Assembly (NCBI GenBank): GCA_036365145.1
Contig: JAEOAD010000012.1
Coordinates: 44,523,001-44,587,000, forward strand
DNA: 64,000 bases
Direction of reading: 5' to 3'
From: Orientallactaga sibirica
Taxonomy: Eukaryota; Chordata; Mammalia; Rodentia; Dipodidae
Shown: positions 44,528 to 56,541 of the stretch, piece by piece
How the letters are laid out: each line of letters starts with the position of its first letter
Numbering within the stretch: position 1 is the first letter of the stretch
The notes under the pieces: model-generated
The model's input: only the letters and a program-made list of their open reading frames with translations
What the model was told of the DNA's origin: nothing
Databases searched by the model: none
Translations under genes and position numbers: made by a program

Positions 44528-46395
44528 CAAAGGTCCCTTTGCTTCTGGTGGGGTCCCTGGCATTGGGTTTCAAAAAGGAGATGACAGCTATGTCTCAGAA
44601 GCCAGAGCTTCTCCGAGTCATAATTTACATTGATCTACTCTCTTCAGAGGAACTGAAAGAGGTTTTGAGACTTCTGATAATTTTGAAATTGTCTGTATTT
44701 TTCTAAAAAATTAGAGAACTAGCATTATCCCATGGGCTGGGGCCCAAGCATATGCTTAAGATGCAAAGGGGGTCTGCACATCACTAAATAATTGTATCAG
44801 TATTTTAAAATGCTGTTTGGGGTCTTGAAGTGATGATGGTGAAAAGGATGAGGTTTGGAGTAAGATTAGTCACTGGGGGTGACTTTTTATGTATCACCTT
44901 GAAGAACAGAAACAATATTAAGCAGTACTACTTTCATGAAAATGAAACAAAGTTTCTAGGAGGCCTGATTCTCCAGCCTCCTAATGGTGACGTGAATTAA
45001 CCAAGGACCCAGAATTTAGGCTCATAAGATTGGAGTACTTACTCTAAGACTACTGCTGTTATTCTCTGAGCAGAGTCAACACTCCAAGTAATGAAAAGTA
45101 GCATTTAAAGACAGCTTACTCTTTGTGTGCCCTTCCTCCTGCTGAGTCTCAGCAGACTAAGGCATTTTCTGAGTAAAACTTCCATGGAAAAGTAAGGTTC
45201 ACGAATTCTATCATCCACATTCTCAGGGAACTTTACTCGGATTCCATTCTCACAGTGCTTACTGAGTGACTTCCCAGCTAATTAGATTTGGGTTATTTTG
45301 CCTGCCATCTTAAGGATATTTGGGTAATTATCAGCAGCCTATAATGTCTTAACTTCAGGGAATGAATAATGAGGTAATTTTCAGCCCCATACGAAGGGTT
45401 TGGGAAAATGTTTTTGAATCATGATGTGTGGAAGTGGCAGGAATCAGGTTTATGAAGAATGAATCACACTCTGTGGATGCCTCTACCCACACTGCCCACA
45501 CAGCAGGTCAGCATTGTCTGTGAGCGGTCAGCCTAAAGTCAGAAGTGTCTAGAGGCTGAAGATTCAATTTCACAAAACAAAAGTCAACATTTTGGGATCA
45601 TTGCAAACATAAGTAGGCCAACACACTTAGGTGAATAAATACATTATGCATAAAACATTAATAGAAAATTTAATTTTAACCAAGGCATATTTTAAAGGCA
45701 TTTTTAGTAAACTGATTTGTTTTATGCTGTGTATTCATATTACATGAAAAAAAATTAGGTCAACCAATTAGATCAACTAAGGTTATAATTCTGACTTTTG
45801 TTTATTTTTCAGTGAGCTTTTTAGCATGGTTTGAAATGCCTCATGTAGTCTAGACTTTAGCTTACTCTCTGGTGACTTACTAAACCCCCTCTTCCCTGGC
45901 TGCTTACTCCTTGATCATGCTAATTGTGTTTTGTAATCTTTCTTTTGGTTGAAAGCCATTATCCAGATTTGTTTCATAGCAAGGCATTTCTTGACCACTC
46001 CTTAAACCAATGGAAACAAAATACCCCCTGTCTCCACAGCTTTGCTTAATTCATATCCTTTATCATAAACTGAAAGAACATTTACTTATATACTTTATCT
46101 GTTTTTCTAGTACAACTTACATTTCATGTCAATAAGGACTTCATCTAGTTTTTCAAATCAGTATGCTTTGGAAAAGGCTTTGGGACTCAGTCATCATTTG
46201 TTAATGAATGATCAGTGCAGAATTCATGTATCATGAATGTTATAGGAAGAATTACATAATTCTAAAGTAATTCCAAATCAATGAGAATTTCACAATTCTT
46301 TCAAAAATGCCTTAAGGACAAAATTGTGTTGTGTGAACAGAGGTTATTACTTTTTTTGGTTGCTGCACATGGTGGTTAGTAGCTACAATTAATTA
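44528..46395. other. Unique SINE-free sequence
   Basis: No repeat is recognised over about 1.9 kb. Between 45260 and 45400 there are three TAATTA/TAATTT-type cores in normal-looking complex sequence. It could hold conserved non-coding DNA. No open frame of note apart from 44488-44706, which starts in the B1 tail. Confidence 0.35.
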
Positions 46396-46399
46396 TCAA

Positions 46400-46506
46400 A
46401 CATTGGAGTTTTATAATGCTGTCTTTGTTGTTGTTTATGCACTTATCAAACCCAGGGCCTCATTAGTGCTTCACAAGAGATCTACCACTGAGCTATGCCC
46501 CATTTC
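46400..46506 (-). repeat. ID-like SINE remnant
   Basis: TCAAACCCAGGGCCTCATTA and CTACCACTGAGCTATGCCCC are the reverse of the tRNA-Ala-like ID head. Old. Confidence 0.55.
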
Positions 46507-46529
46507 TTTAGTTAGTATACAGAAATTTA

Positions 46530-47390
46530 AATATCACTCATTGTGGCATTCTCAAATACAGTTTATTTTAGTTTATTCTCATCTCCCTTTCCATTCCTTA
46601 TAACTTCAACCCCAATAGCCCTCTCACTCCAATATCCTCCTCCATTCTGTTTACATGTCACATGTATCCTTAGACCCTTCCTTCACCTCTCCAGCTTATC
46701 TCTTTTTTCTCACACTTAGGCCATTCATACCTTTACAGGTCTTATCCACATTTGCACTCCTTTATATACATACCTGTAGATATTACAAGTTAGGGTGTGC
46801 ATATCAGAGAGAACACATGGCTTTGGTCTTTCTGAATGTGGGTTACATCACTTGATATGATGGTCCATCCATTTTGCTACAAATTCCATAATTTAATTTT
46901 TCCAGATTTCTGAAAATAATTTCATTTTGCATATCATTATTATTATCCATTGATCTGTCAATAGGCCTCTAGGAAGATTCCATTTCTTAGCTATTATAAA
47001 TAGAGCCAAGACAAACATGGGTGTGCAAGTATCCCTCTTAGAAAGTGCAGTCTTTAGAGTATATGCCCAGGAGTGGTCTAACTAGGTCTTATAAAAGGTC
47101 TATTCTGTTTAGATACCTCTGAACTAATTTTCATAAAGGCTGTAGTGATTTGCACTCCCAACATCAGTGGATGAGTGCCCCTCTTCCCCTGCACCTTTGC
47201 TTTGATTTGTTGTCAGTTGTCTTAATGATGCCATTCTGACTGAGGTCAGATGGTATCTCAAAGTGTGTTTAATTTGGATTACCCAGGGGCAAGGGATGCT
47301 GAACACTTTTTAAAATACTTACTGGCCATTTTTGTTTCTTCTTTTGTGAACTGCTTGTCCATTATCTGAAGACTTTTTAATTATCTGAAT
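46530..47390 (-). mobile_element. L1 3' end (ORF2 end/3' UTR)
   Basis: GGGTTACATCACTTGATATG, ATTCCATTTCTTAGCTATTA, GAGTATATGCCCAGGAGTGG, TTTGCACTCCCAACATCAGT, CTGACTGAGGTCAGATGGTA and GGGATGCTGAACACTTTTTA are the well-known reverse rodent L1 order. It is 5'-truncated and diverged. Open frames here are shadows. Confidence 0.85.
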
Positions 47391-48059
47391 CATATCTATC
47401 TGAAAATATCCATAAAATAAAAGTATGCTAATAAAATCGACAATTAGGTGTCCAATGCAGTTTTCAATTCCACTTAATAACCAGATTCAAAAAGTATCAC
47501 TTTACTCTCTTTTTACAATCAGATTAAAGGTAATTCTATATAGCTTGTTTGTTTGCCAACTTTGGCAAAGTTAAACTGAAAAAAAATAATTCAATTTGTT
47601 TATTCCCTAAGATTTTAGGAAAATGCCAGGATGTTACATAGTTCAAAAAATAAAAGTTTCTTGGTATTTTAATCGCACTGGTAGTTGAAGCTATTTAATG
47701 TTGATAGTTTTCCTTGGGAAAAGGAACATGTGAGGGCAGCAGCAGAAGCTATAGACTTTATTCTCTTGGGCTTCAACATAACAGGCTCGAAATCCTAAGG
47801 CCTTGATTTACCCACTTCTATGCCTGATGAGTTGATGAGTGTATGGCTACTTCCTCATTCTATTTCATGTTACAGTAGTGCAGGTCTAAAATCACAGGTG
47901 CCACATGGAAAGCCAAAGTCTACAAGCCATCACAATGTGGCAGGCAAAATAAAACAGCAAGAGTCTGTCTTCAACAACATTATTCAGTGGCTGAAACACT
48001 GCCAAGAACCTGTGTACTAACTATTATGTCACAAAAATAAATATCTATTTGTCTAGGAT
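47391..48059. other. No recognisable feature
   Basis: AT-rich. The open frame at 47820-48020 has no recognised homology. Confidence 0.4.
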
Positions 48060-48330
48060 ATTGGGTTAATCTGTTTTCCATCACAGTTACAAGTTACCTG
48101 AAAATAACCAACCTAATGGAGGGTTCATGATTTGGGTTCATGATTTCAGGGGTTGCAGACCATGGCCACTTAGCCTTGTTGCTTCTGGGTTGTGGTGAGG
48201 CGGTTGCTTTGAGCTTAATGGAGCCTTCATAATCCAATCATCTCCTGCATGTACCACCTATGAACACTGCCATATGGAAGACCAAGACTTCAACATTGAC
48301 CTTGTGGAGGACATTTAGATCCAAGTCATA
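48060..48330 (-). mobile_element. Old MaLR-type LTR
   Basis: GTTTTCCATCACAGTTACAA, GGGTTGCAGACCATGGCCAC and CATGTACCACCTATGAACAC, ending CAAGTCATAAC. A 13-bp tandem duplication (GGGTTCATGATTT) lies at 48121-48146. Confidence 0.45.
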
Positions 48331-48500
48331 ACTATGCTCAGTGAACATATCTCTAATTGCAACACTAGCTTGGATAAGGGAATCTTGTGCAGTATAGTAG
48401 CCATGCTGCCTAGATTAGCTCACTCAGTACATCCTGCACCATTTCCGATAGATGGAGCTATTTCCTGGTCTACCATGATCAAGTGGGTACGGTTATGTGT

Positions 48501-48722
48501 TGTATTAGTTCATTTTAACTGCTGCAACAAAATACCTTCATTAGGTAATTTATATATGATTGAAATGCGTTTCTTAAAGTTTTGAATCCTTGTGAGCCTA
48601 AGACCCTGAATTTATACTTGCTGCCTTCAAGCAAAGTCTCCACATGACAGGATGTTGCCTTATATAATGTTTCATTTACATGGACTTTTCCCTCATGACT
48701 TAACTTCAAAAACTACATCATA
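48501..48722 (-). mobile_element. MST/MLT1-like MaLR LTR, old
   Basis: TGTATTAGTTCATTTTAACT, GCTGCAACAAAATACC and TAGGTAATTTATATATGATT match the reverse 3' end of old MaLR LTRs. The rest is decayed. Confidence 0.6.
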
Positions 48723-49218
48723 ATTTTGTATTTGTGGTTATATGTCTACAAAGGAATTTTGGAGGACTACAAATTTCATTCAGGCCACAGGATTCCCATC
48801 AACCCCCGCTATGTTTTTCTCCTTCCTAGTCTTTAGAAGCTTTGCCCTTGCCCAGACAAAAAGAATCCAGCCTTCCCCTTTAAGTGTTTTGTTTCCCCTT
48901 GTTCCCTTTGCAAAGATCAAATAAACTCACTGAAAATGGTCTTTAGACCCTAAATTGGGAACTTTTCCTAAGAGGGTTGAGGAATTAAGGAGGGAAAATA
49001 AGAACTATTATGTGATACATTTTATATAAACTTGTCCAGATATACTTATATAGCCTATCTTCTTTGGGGATAGATAATTCAGTGATCAAAGATCAATTTT
49101 AAACTCTGAGTTCTGTTTCAGCTACTGACCTCTTTATGAAATGAATGGATGAGCACACTCAATATACTTGTGGTTAAGATAGCATTGAAATTTTCCATAT
49201 TTCAAACCTTAAGACATT
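48723..49218. other. No recognisable feature
   Basis: A GC-richer pocket at 48780-48930 with AAATAAACTC (48918-48927) could be an unrecognised LTR. I cannot name it. Confidence 0.3.
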
Positions 49219-49231
49219 AAAAGGTAATAGT

Positions 49232-49451
49232 GGGCTGGAGAGATGGCTTAGCGGCTAAGGCACCTGCCTGCTAAGCCTAAGAACGCTGGTTCCAATGTCC
49301 AGAGGTTCCAATCTCTAGGTCCCACGTTTAGCCAGATGCAAAGTGAGGCAAGGGCACAATGCCACATTTGCCCACAAGGGGGCGCAGGCATCTGGATTTC
49401 GTTCACAGCAGCTGACAGACTGCTGGAGCGCCCATCTCTGTCTCCCTCTCC

Positions 49452-49490
<39 letters not shown>

Positions 49491-49528
49491 CAAAAATAAA
49501 TAAAAAATAATAAAAATAATTTTTTTAA
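49232..49528 (+). repeat. tRNA-derived SINE, long subfamily, young
   Basis: GGGCTGGAGAGATGGCTTAG, a local duplication of the GGTTCCAATCTC region, AGGGCACAATGCCACATTTG, CCACAAGGGGGCGC (49372-49385), (TGTC)n and an A-rich tail. The flanks AAAAGGTAATAGT at 49219-49231 and AAAAGGTAACAGT at 49529-49541 match at 12 of 13. Confidence 0.93.
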
Positions 49529-49869
49529 AAAAGGTAACAGTATATAAACCTGAAACTTAATTTGAAAACAGATTTCATCTCAGGGATAACAGAAATGGAG
49601 TCTAATTTCAGCTCTATGTCAACCACCCGGACTCTCCTTCAAATTAGCTCTGTATTATTTTTATATAAAGAATAATCAAAAGAAACTTTTCTCTTTGTCC
49701 ATAAATCAACAAAACATGTTTGTAAAAATACCATAAATGTTGCCTCTTGTTTGGATCACTAGAGCAATCTCACTAAATTCAGATGCCAGTTCTCACAATT
49801 GCTCACATTATCCTCCATTCATTCCTAGTATTCATGTTCCTGCACTCTTGCTTTTCTTCCTTATTCTTT

Positions 49870-50111
49870 TTTTAAAATATTTTATTTTATTTATTTATTT
49901 GAGAGAGATACAGAAATAGGCAGGTAGAGAGAGAGAGAGAGAGAGAGGGAGAGAATGGGTGCGCCAGGGCCTCCAGCCACTGCAAACGAACTCCAGATGC
50001 ATGCACCCCCTTGTGCATCTGGCTTATGTGGGTCCTGGAGAATCGAGCCTCGAACCGGGGTCCTTAGACTTCATAGGCAAGCGTTTAACCACTAAGCCAT
50101 CTCTCCAGCCC
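49870..50111 (-). repeat. Young tRNA-derived SINE, perfect target duplication
   Basis: A TTTATTTATTTATTTGAGAG tail and tract, TGCAAACGAACTCCAGATGC and CGAACCGGGGTCCTTAGA. A perfect 15-bp duplication, TCTTCCTTATTCTTT, lies at 49855-49869 and 50112-50126. Confidence 0.95.
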
Positions 50112-50199
50112 TCTTCCTTATTCTTTATTTGGTCATTTTCAAGTTCATTGCTGTTTCAGGCAATCTCTTCTAATTTATACATTTGAAATGATCCAGGAA

Positions 50200-50204
<5 letters not shown>

Positions 50205-50243
<39 letters not shown>

Positions 50244-50387
50244 GTTTTTGCAAGGTAGGGTCTCACTCTAGCCCAGGCTGACCTGGAATTAACTATGTAG
50301 TCTCAGGGTAGCCTCGAACTCTCGGCGATCCTCCTACCTCTGCCTCCCGAGTGCTGGGATTAAAGGCGTGCGCCACCATGCCCGGCT
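50205..50387 (-). repeat. Young B1 SINE with long poly(A) tail
   Basis: A T run of about 38, then GCAAGGTAGGGTCTCACTCT, CTCTGCCTCCCGAGTGCTGG and GGCGTGCGCCACCATGCCCG. A perfect 10-bp duplication, AGGAATTACT, lies at 50195-50204 and 50388-50397. The long tail and intact CpGs mark a recent insertion. Confidence 0.96.
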
Positions 50388-50397
50388 AGGAATTACT

Positions 50398-51468
50398 CTT
50401 TATAATTCTTCTTTTCATATCCACCCCTATCCTTGGTGACCTCACTTATATGGCTGGCTTTAAATGCCATAGTTATACGTATATGTTTATAATTACATAA
50501 ATATATAATACATAAAAATATAAATTATATATAAATATATAATCATATTATATCATTATGCCCAAATGTATAGATCCAAGCTCAGGACTCCTGGTTAATT
50601 TGCAGCCTCATCTCTCCATGTCAGATCTGAAGCCTCTACCTTGGTAAGAAATTTTCATGTTCGTTTTTCTTTAAGAATTACAAATAAAGTGTATCAATTT
50701 ATTTTCTAAGAACTAAATTATAAACAATCATCTGGTTTTTCATATTCATGTTTATTTATTAATTGGATCTTCCAATTAAAACTCTATTTAGAAGGGATGC
50801 TATAGATTTCCTAAAATATACCCTTTAATTAATAACATGTTTCCAAAAGACTATATGAAACTCATTATTCTCCAAACTCTGCTCTACCTTCTCAGTTAAG
50901 CCCCTAAAGGAAGAGTTAGCCTACCTTCACACATGTTAACCTGAGAAAAAAGAAATCCAACAACTTTGGTAACCTAGTTATTGCTTCTTGCCTGGCTCAG
51001 GCTAAATGAGGACATGGCATCTGTATTTACCTGTCTGTGTGTAAATAATCCAATGATTATCATCATTGACACAACTGGCTGAGCGTAGAAACCTAGTGTG
51101 GGTGAGCTAAATAACCAAAGTACTTCTGGAGACATGGTAATTTTCTGAAGAATCTTCAGTACTCTAAGGCTAGACTTGTATTCAATTTTAATTTTGGGTA
51201 ATGTTATTATGACGAGGAGCAATCTTAAAATCTCTTCAGTTTATAAAATAACTAGTAGTAATATATACGATGAATTTACTTCCCTCGAGATTCACAGCAA
51301 TCTTACCAAGCACAAAATAGCCAAACAGGTTCTGCTGAGTACTCCTTAGTGTAATTATCCCAATCTCTGAAGACTTAGCATATACACAACAAAAATTATT
51401 TCAGAGTATGCTCCTGTTGTTTCTGAGGTAAATTCGAAAGGTTTCATAATCTTTAAAGACAATTGAAA
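50398..51468. other. Unique AT-rich sequence
   Basis: An AT-only patch at 50480-50557. The rest shows no recognised feature. Confidence 0.4.
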
Positions 51469-51473
51469 ATGGG

Positions 51474-51824
51474 TGTGATGGTTTGATTCAGGTGTCTCCC
51501 ACAAACTTGGGTGTTCTGACTGCTGGGTCCCCACCCTAAGGCAATTTGGAAATTAAAGCCTCCTGGAGGCAGTGTATTGTTGGGGGCAGGCTTATGGGTG
51601 TTAGAGCCTGTTTCCCCTTGCCAATGTTTGGCACAGTCTCTTGTTGATGTGGTCCATCTGTTGCTAGCCAGGAAGTGATGTCCACCCTCTGCTCATGTCA
51701 TCGTTTTCCCCTACCATCACAGAGCTTCCCTTCAAGTATGTAAGCCAAAGTAAACCTTTTTTTTTTCCCACAAGCTGCTCATGGTTAGGTGTTTTCTGCC
51801 AGCAATGCAAACCTAAATGCAACA
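51474..51824 (+). mobile_element. MaLR (ORR1-like) solo LTR with perfect 5-bp duplication
   Basis: TGTGATGGTTTGATTCAGGT at the start, AAGCCTCCTGGAGGCAGTGT in the middle, AAGCCAAAGTAAACC as the polyadenylation region, and CAGCAATGCAAACCTAAATG then CAACA at the end. The flanks ATGGG at 51469-51473 and 51825-51829 are identical. It is 351 bp long with no internal sequence. Confidence 0.93.
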
Positions 51825-51829
51825 ATGGG

Positions 51830-54091
51830 TTTTAAGAGTTTTGATAAAATTTGTCTTCATAATATATACCATAAATAAAATCAGCTCCAAGAAAAATTTA
51901 CAAGTTGCTAAACTATAAAAAATGTAAAAAAAAATCAATGGTAACATAATAACTATAATCATAACATTTACATTTAGTGAGCAGAATCGATGTTCCCAGT
52001 ATTTTGCTAAATGTATTACATGTATCACTTTGTTGAGAACTTAAAATTATGATGCATTACTTACTATTCTCACCAGTATACCAGACTTTTACAAAATATA
52101 TACAATTTAAATTACTTTCAAGAAGTCATATAGATAGTAAAGGATATGAAAAAAAAAATCCAACTTAAATTGACTATGACTCTAAAACCTGTTTTCATTA
52201 CCCAAGTTAAGAAGGCTTATCTATAAAGCATAGTAAGAACTAATTACTTGAATTATCTGGGGGAGGATGCATTAGGCAATGTCAGTAGTGTGAATTTCTG
52301 TTCCTGGTAACAAACTGATGGTGTTGTTGACACAGATAAAAGAAATATCTAAGAGGGTTTCATGATAGTAGCCATAGATTCATTTGCAAATTGAAGTGGA
52401 TTAAATTGCTATTTGTGACCCTGAGAAAGTCCAATCCAACATGAGACAGGGCACTAAAGAATCTCCAAGTGGTTGTAAAACGGTGGTTATTCATTCCAGA
52501 CATCTCATGAGGCCCTCAAGATGCTAAATAAAAAAGAATCAAATATAAGAGCTAGCAGACCTTAGGTGAGAAGACAAATCACAAAATATTTTGAATGGGT
52601 AAGTTTTAAAATGTTTGTATAATTTCTCCCCTTCCCCCTGTCTGAGGATGATAATTGAAAAACTAGGGAACAACACAGGGAGATATAAATTTGAGAAAAA
52701 TCAGTGTAGGTAATGGCTCAAGTCAACACTTAGATATTAAAAATCTTCTGTGATCCTGGGGATGTATCCATACAGTGGAGACAAGGTGAAAAATGCCTCC
52801 TGGAGGACCGTCAGAACAATGTCTAGAGAAAAAGCAGAGCTTCTTAAGTCATCTTATCACGCTCCCCAGCAGAAAAATGAAGACTATGAGAGGTGGCAAT
52901 TTTGTTTGCCTACACCTTCCTGTCAACTATATCATCTGTAAAAAAGGGGTTGAGTTATTTAGAAACAAAAAGTAAGTAACTGGATGGTTAAGAATTTTCA
53001 AAAACTATGCTATTATTAAAACCTCTTAATATATTTCAAAATGAAAGCAGCTTTTACATCGCTCAGAATTCTTCTTCATTTATATTCAATCTTTATGTGC
53101 CCCCTGGAAGATGGTCACTTGTGATTGTCCACATCATCAAGGATTCACCAAGGAAATGTCAGAGAACAATTGTATCCAATCAGTTAAACATACAGGAAGA
53201 TTTTCTTCAAGATTACCTAATGGGAGTCAAGCTTATAGTCATAAGGGAGAGAAGCGCTAGTGGAAAAGCATTTGGAGAATGTTAGAGAATCTTCCAAGAT
53301 TAGTCCATGTGAGTACTAACTCATCTCTGATAATTTACACCTTCTGACATTTGTTCCTTCTCCAGAAATGGGAAAACAAGAGCCCTATCATTCTGAATGA
53401 TGACATTTCAAAAGATGGTCTTTAAGAAAAAAGAATATTGAGTTTTAAAATGGCCAAGAATTTGGGGAAAGATGCTCTTCCTAGTGAGGCAGTGAAATGA
53501 TTGCAACCATCAGTTTTCTGTATGTATGTGTGTTTTAAGTAAGTGCTCTAAGCAAAGGGAAGTCAGGTAGGGCATTTGTATCAGTGAGTAGAGTGACTGT
53601 CTAGAATAGGGAACTTAGGAACCTGTAGTAAGAAAGAAACCTAAGATCTCTACAAGCAGGAAGAAAGTTAAGGCCATCTAGCCCAGTGATTTTTCCTAAC
53701 ATTTGCTCTTATGGAATGCCATCACATTAGATCTGACTTAATTAGAACAAGGATTACTTTGGTGAGTGGTGGTAAGCTTTAGAAATTTTCACTATGGGTG
53801 ATGTCTTTGAAAAACAATGCCTTATAAGTATTCATTCTGTGCCATTTTCCCATATATCCAACAAACCACACAAAGTCATTCCTCTATGTAATGCTTAGAC
53901 ATGCATTTAGTGCCAGGAAATGATGCCTTGTAAGCAAAAAATGGTTTGTCTCCCACCTCAATATTTTATCACTCAGTTTTATCATTGCTATGCATAGAAT
54001 TATTGACTCCAAATCATAAGAAAATAGATCTAAACTTAGGAAATGTAACTTTGGGAAATAAATTTCATAATGACATCTGTCCTACAAATTG
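51830..54091. other. Unique SINE-free sequence, 2.3 kb
   Basis: No family is recognised with confidence. TATCATCTGTAAAAAAGGGG near 52930 faintly resembles a MIR end. The open frames at 52750-52975 and 53007-53285 (92 codons) have no recognised motif. Confidence 0.35.
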
Positions 54092-54111
54092 TTTAAAAAA
54101 TTAAATTTAGG

Positions 54112-54322
54112 GGCTGGAGAGATGGCTTAATGGTCAAGGAACTCGCCTGAAAAGCCTAAGGACCTTTGTCAATCTCTCTCCAGATCCCACATAAGCCATA
54201 TGCAGAAAAGTGAGGCAAGTGCAAGGTTGCACATGCCCACTAGATGGCACAAGCATCTGCAGTTTGATTGCAGTGGGTGAGGCCCTAGCCCTCCAGTTAT
54301 CTTTCTCTTTCTAAAATACAAT
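54112..54322 (+). repeat. tRNA-derived SINE, long subfamily
   Basis: GGCTGGAGAGATGGCTTAAT, AGTGAGGCAAGTGCAAGGTT and CCACTAGATGGCACAAGCAT, then a shortened tract. The flanking duplication is about 20 bp (TTTAAAAAATTAAATTTAGG at 54092-54111 and 54323-54342), which is perfect. Confidence 0.92.
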
Positions 54323-54342
54323 TTTAAAAAATTAAATTTAGG

Positions 54343-54870
54343 CATATTAAAATTTTAACATTGATTTACACAGAAATCATTCATAAAGTGAGCAATGCAA
54401 AAATTCCAAGACTTTGGGGTTCATCTAGAGACAATGAGGAGAATGTCTCTTAGGTGCTTATGGATGTAAGACAAAGGAACTATCTGACTGGTGAAACAGA
54501 AAATCCCCAGGTTTTTGATTGGCAAAGTTGCTATCCAGAAGCTTGTGGGCAGTTTCTCACTAGTTAAGCCTAAGTTTCCCTTTCTATGTCATCACCACCC
54601 AGGCTGAGTTGAGCTGAGGTTTATTCATGTAGCAACTCACTTTTTTTTGTTGTTGTTGTTTGTTTGTTTCAAATAAATGAGACCAAAATTTGTGCAAATA
54701 TACTTTGCACATAGAAACCAAAAATAAAATAGTGTTGTTTTATATATTTAGTCAGGTGACTTCTTAAAATATATAACATGACCATATAAAAAATGTTTAC
54801 ATGCCAAGAATGCAGATTTATTTGAGAAAACAATGGACCCTGTGCCACATGTAAAAGAAATTTGTCTACA
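54343..54870. other. No recognisable feature
   Basis: AT-rich, with a (TTG)n/(TTTG)n stretch at 54649-54669. Confidence 0.4.
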
Positions 54871-55128
54871 TTTTTTTTTTGGAGAGAGACACAGAGAGAC
54901 AGAGAGAGACAGAGAGAGAGGGAGAGGAAGACAGGTAGAGATGGGCGCGCCAGCAGCCTCTCAGCTGCTGTGAACAAAATCCAGATGCATGTGCCCCCTT
55001 GTTGTCAAGTGCAGCATTGCACCCTTGTGTCACTTTGCATCTGGCTAATTGTGGGACCTGGAGGTTGGAACCAGCGTTCTTAGGCTTAGGAGGCAGGCGC
55101 CTTAACTGCTAAGCCATCTCTCTGGCCT
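54871..55128 (-). repeat. tRNA-derived SINE, long subfamily
   Basis: A poly(T) and GA tract, AGCAGCCTCTCAGCTGCTGT, GTGCCCCCTTGTTG, GCATTGCACCCTTGTGTCAC and AAGCCATCTCTCTGGCC. It is the reverse of the long form. Confidence 0.92.
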
Positions 55129-56003
55129 GTCATTTGTTTTTATGTAAAGAATGAGAAACTTAATGGTCTCTCCTCCTGCCTCCCTGTTATACTCTGCAAA
55201 CTTTCTCCTGTAGAAGAAACATCTAGTCCTGTTATGCTGAATGTCTTAGAGGTAACTTGTTAAACAGAATTGTGGTATCACTTCTTTACTTTCAGCTTAC
55301 CTTGTTTATTTCATACTAAATGACCCTGATTTAGGCAACATTGAGTATATGCTGATCGGTCTTATAACATTTCCTTGTCTCTGAAAATCCTGCGCTCTGT
55401 GTCTTAATCATGCAACCAGCTATACTTCCAAAATTCCCATGGATTTTTTTTTTTTTACGAACTTCCTGTGCAAGCGCACACTCACATGTGTACTCATTCT
55501 GTGACATTAGGCACAGATTTCAGATTTAATTCTTTGTAATAAAATTGTTAGTTAGTTGTTAGTTAGGATGGTTTTCCTAAAAGGGAATAAATCAAAACAC
55601 TGAGATAATTGATTAAAGAAAGGTTTTTGGAAAGACCACACTCTATTTATTCTTAAAATCCAGTTTATGTCCTGGATTTTTCAGTAGTTCTATATCAGTC
55701 TTCACTACTTCTAAGATAAAAGTGAAATTTCAATAATTCTAAAGTATTTTAATAATTTTATAATAAGAACTTTTCCAAACTTATTAAAAAAATAAAAATA
55801 AGCATTTGACAAAATTAGCAAAGAACCATTTTTTTTTTCCTCAAAAGTAAGTGGTAAAAAAAATATTCTCACTAGGATAAGTATGAGCATTTGAATCCAC
55901 TTGTTCTCATTTCTTGAAAGAGGAAATGTCCACAGATGTGGTTATATAATGTACATGGGCTATAACCACAGGTTTGGCTGTATGGTCATAACCTATACAG
56001 TGT
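55129..56003. other. No recognisable feature
   Basis: AT-rich with poly(A) and poly(T) runs. Confidence 0.4.
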
Positions 56004-56069
56004 CTGAGAGGCCCTGGCATGCCCATTCTCTATCGGTCTCTGTCTGTCTCTCTCTCTCAAAAAAAAAGT
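56004..56069 (+). repeat. tRNA-derived SINE, 3' stub
   Basis: GAGAGGCCCTGGCATGCCCA, a CT tract and an A run: only the last third of the SINE. Confidence 0.7.
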
Positions 56070-56339
56070 TTTATTATTTATTCATTCATTAACTTACTTA
56101 CAGAGATAGAGAGAAAAGAGACAGAAATAGTGCCCCAGGGCCTCCAGCCATTGCAAATGAACTCGAGGTACATGTGTCACTCTGTGCATCTGGCTCTATG
56201 TGGGTCCTGGGGAATAGAACCTGGTTTTGTAGGCATTTTACATGGGTTCTGGGGATTTGGACTTGGTGGTATACAAGCTGGTAGGCACTAATGCTGAAAC
56301 GGCAAACACTCTTACCTGCTAAACTATCACCCTGACCCC
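56070..56339 (-). repeat. tRNA-derived SINE with tandem duplication in the head
   Basis: TTATTTATTCATTCATTAAC, CCAGCCATTGCAAATGAACT and TATGTGGGTCCTGGGGAATA. The GGGTTCTGGGGATTTGGAC block near 56250 looks like a second copy of the tRNA 3' part before the ACTATCACCCTGACCCC head. Confidence 0.75.
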
Positions 56340-56541
56340 TGTTTCTTCCCATTCTTGTTCCCTTAGCATATGCCATGATAGACAATGACTTTACATCAGA
56401 GTATTAAAGCATTATTAATCTTATGTCACAGCAAGTTGCTGGATAGTAAAGTAAAAAGTAAACAATGAAGGAATTTACTTCCTATTCTGGAGAATAGTAT
56501 TGCATTTTCAAAGGAAAAGAGAATATTTGTAGTCAATTATA

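Noticed and set aside
53660..53720. A trace resembling the MER5/Charlie start (GCCCAGTGATTTTTC)
   Set aside because: Too short and the continuation does not fit.
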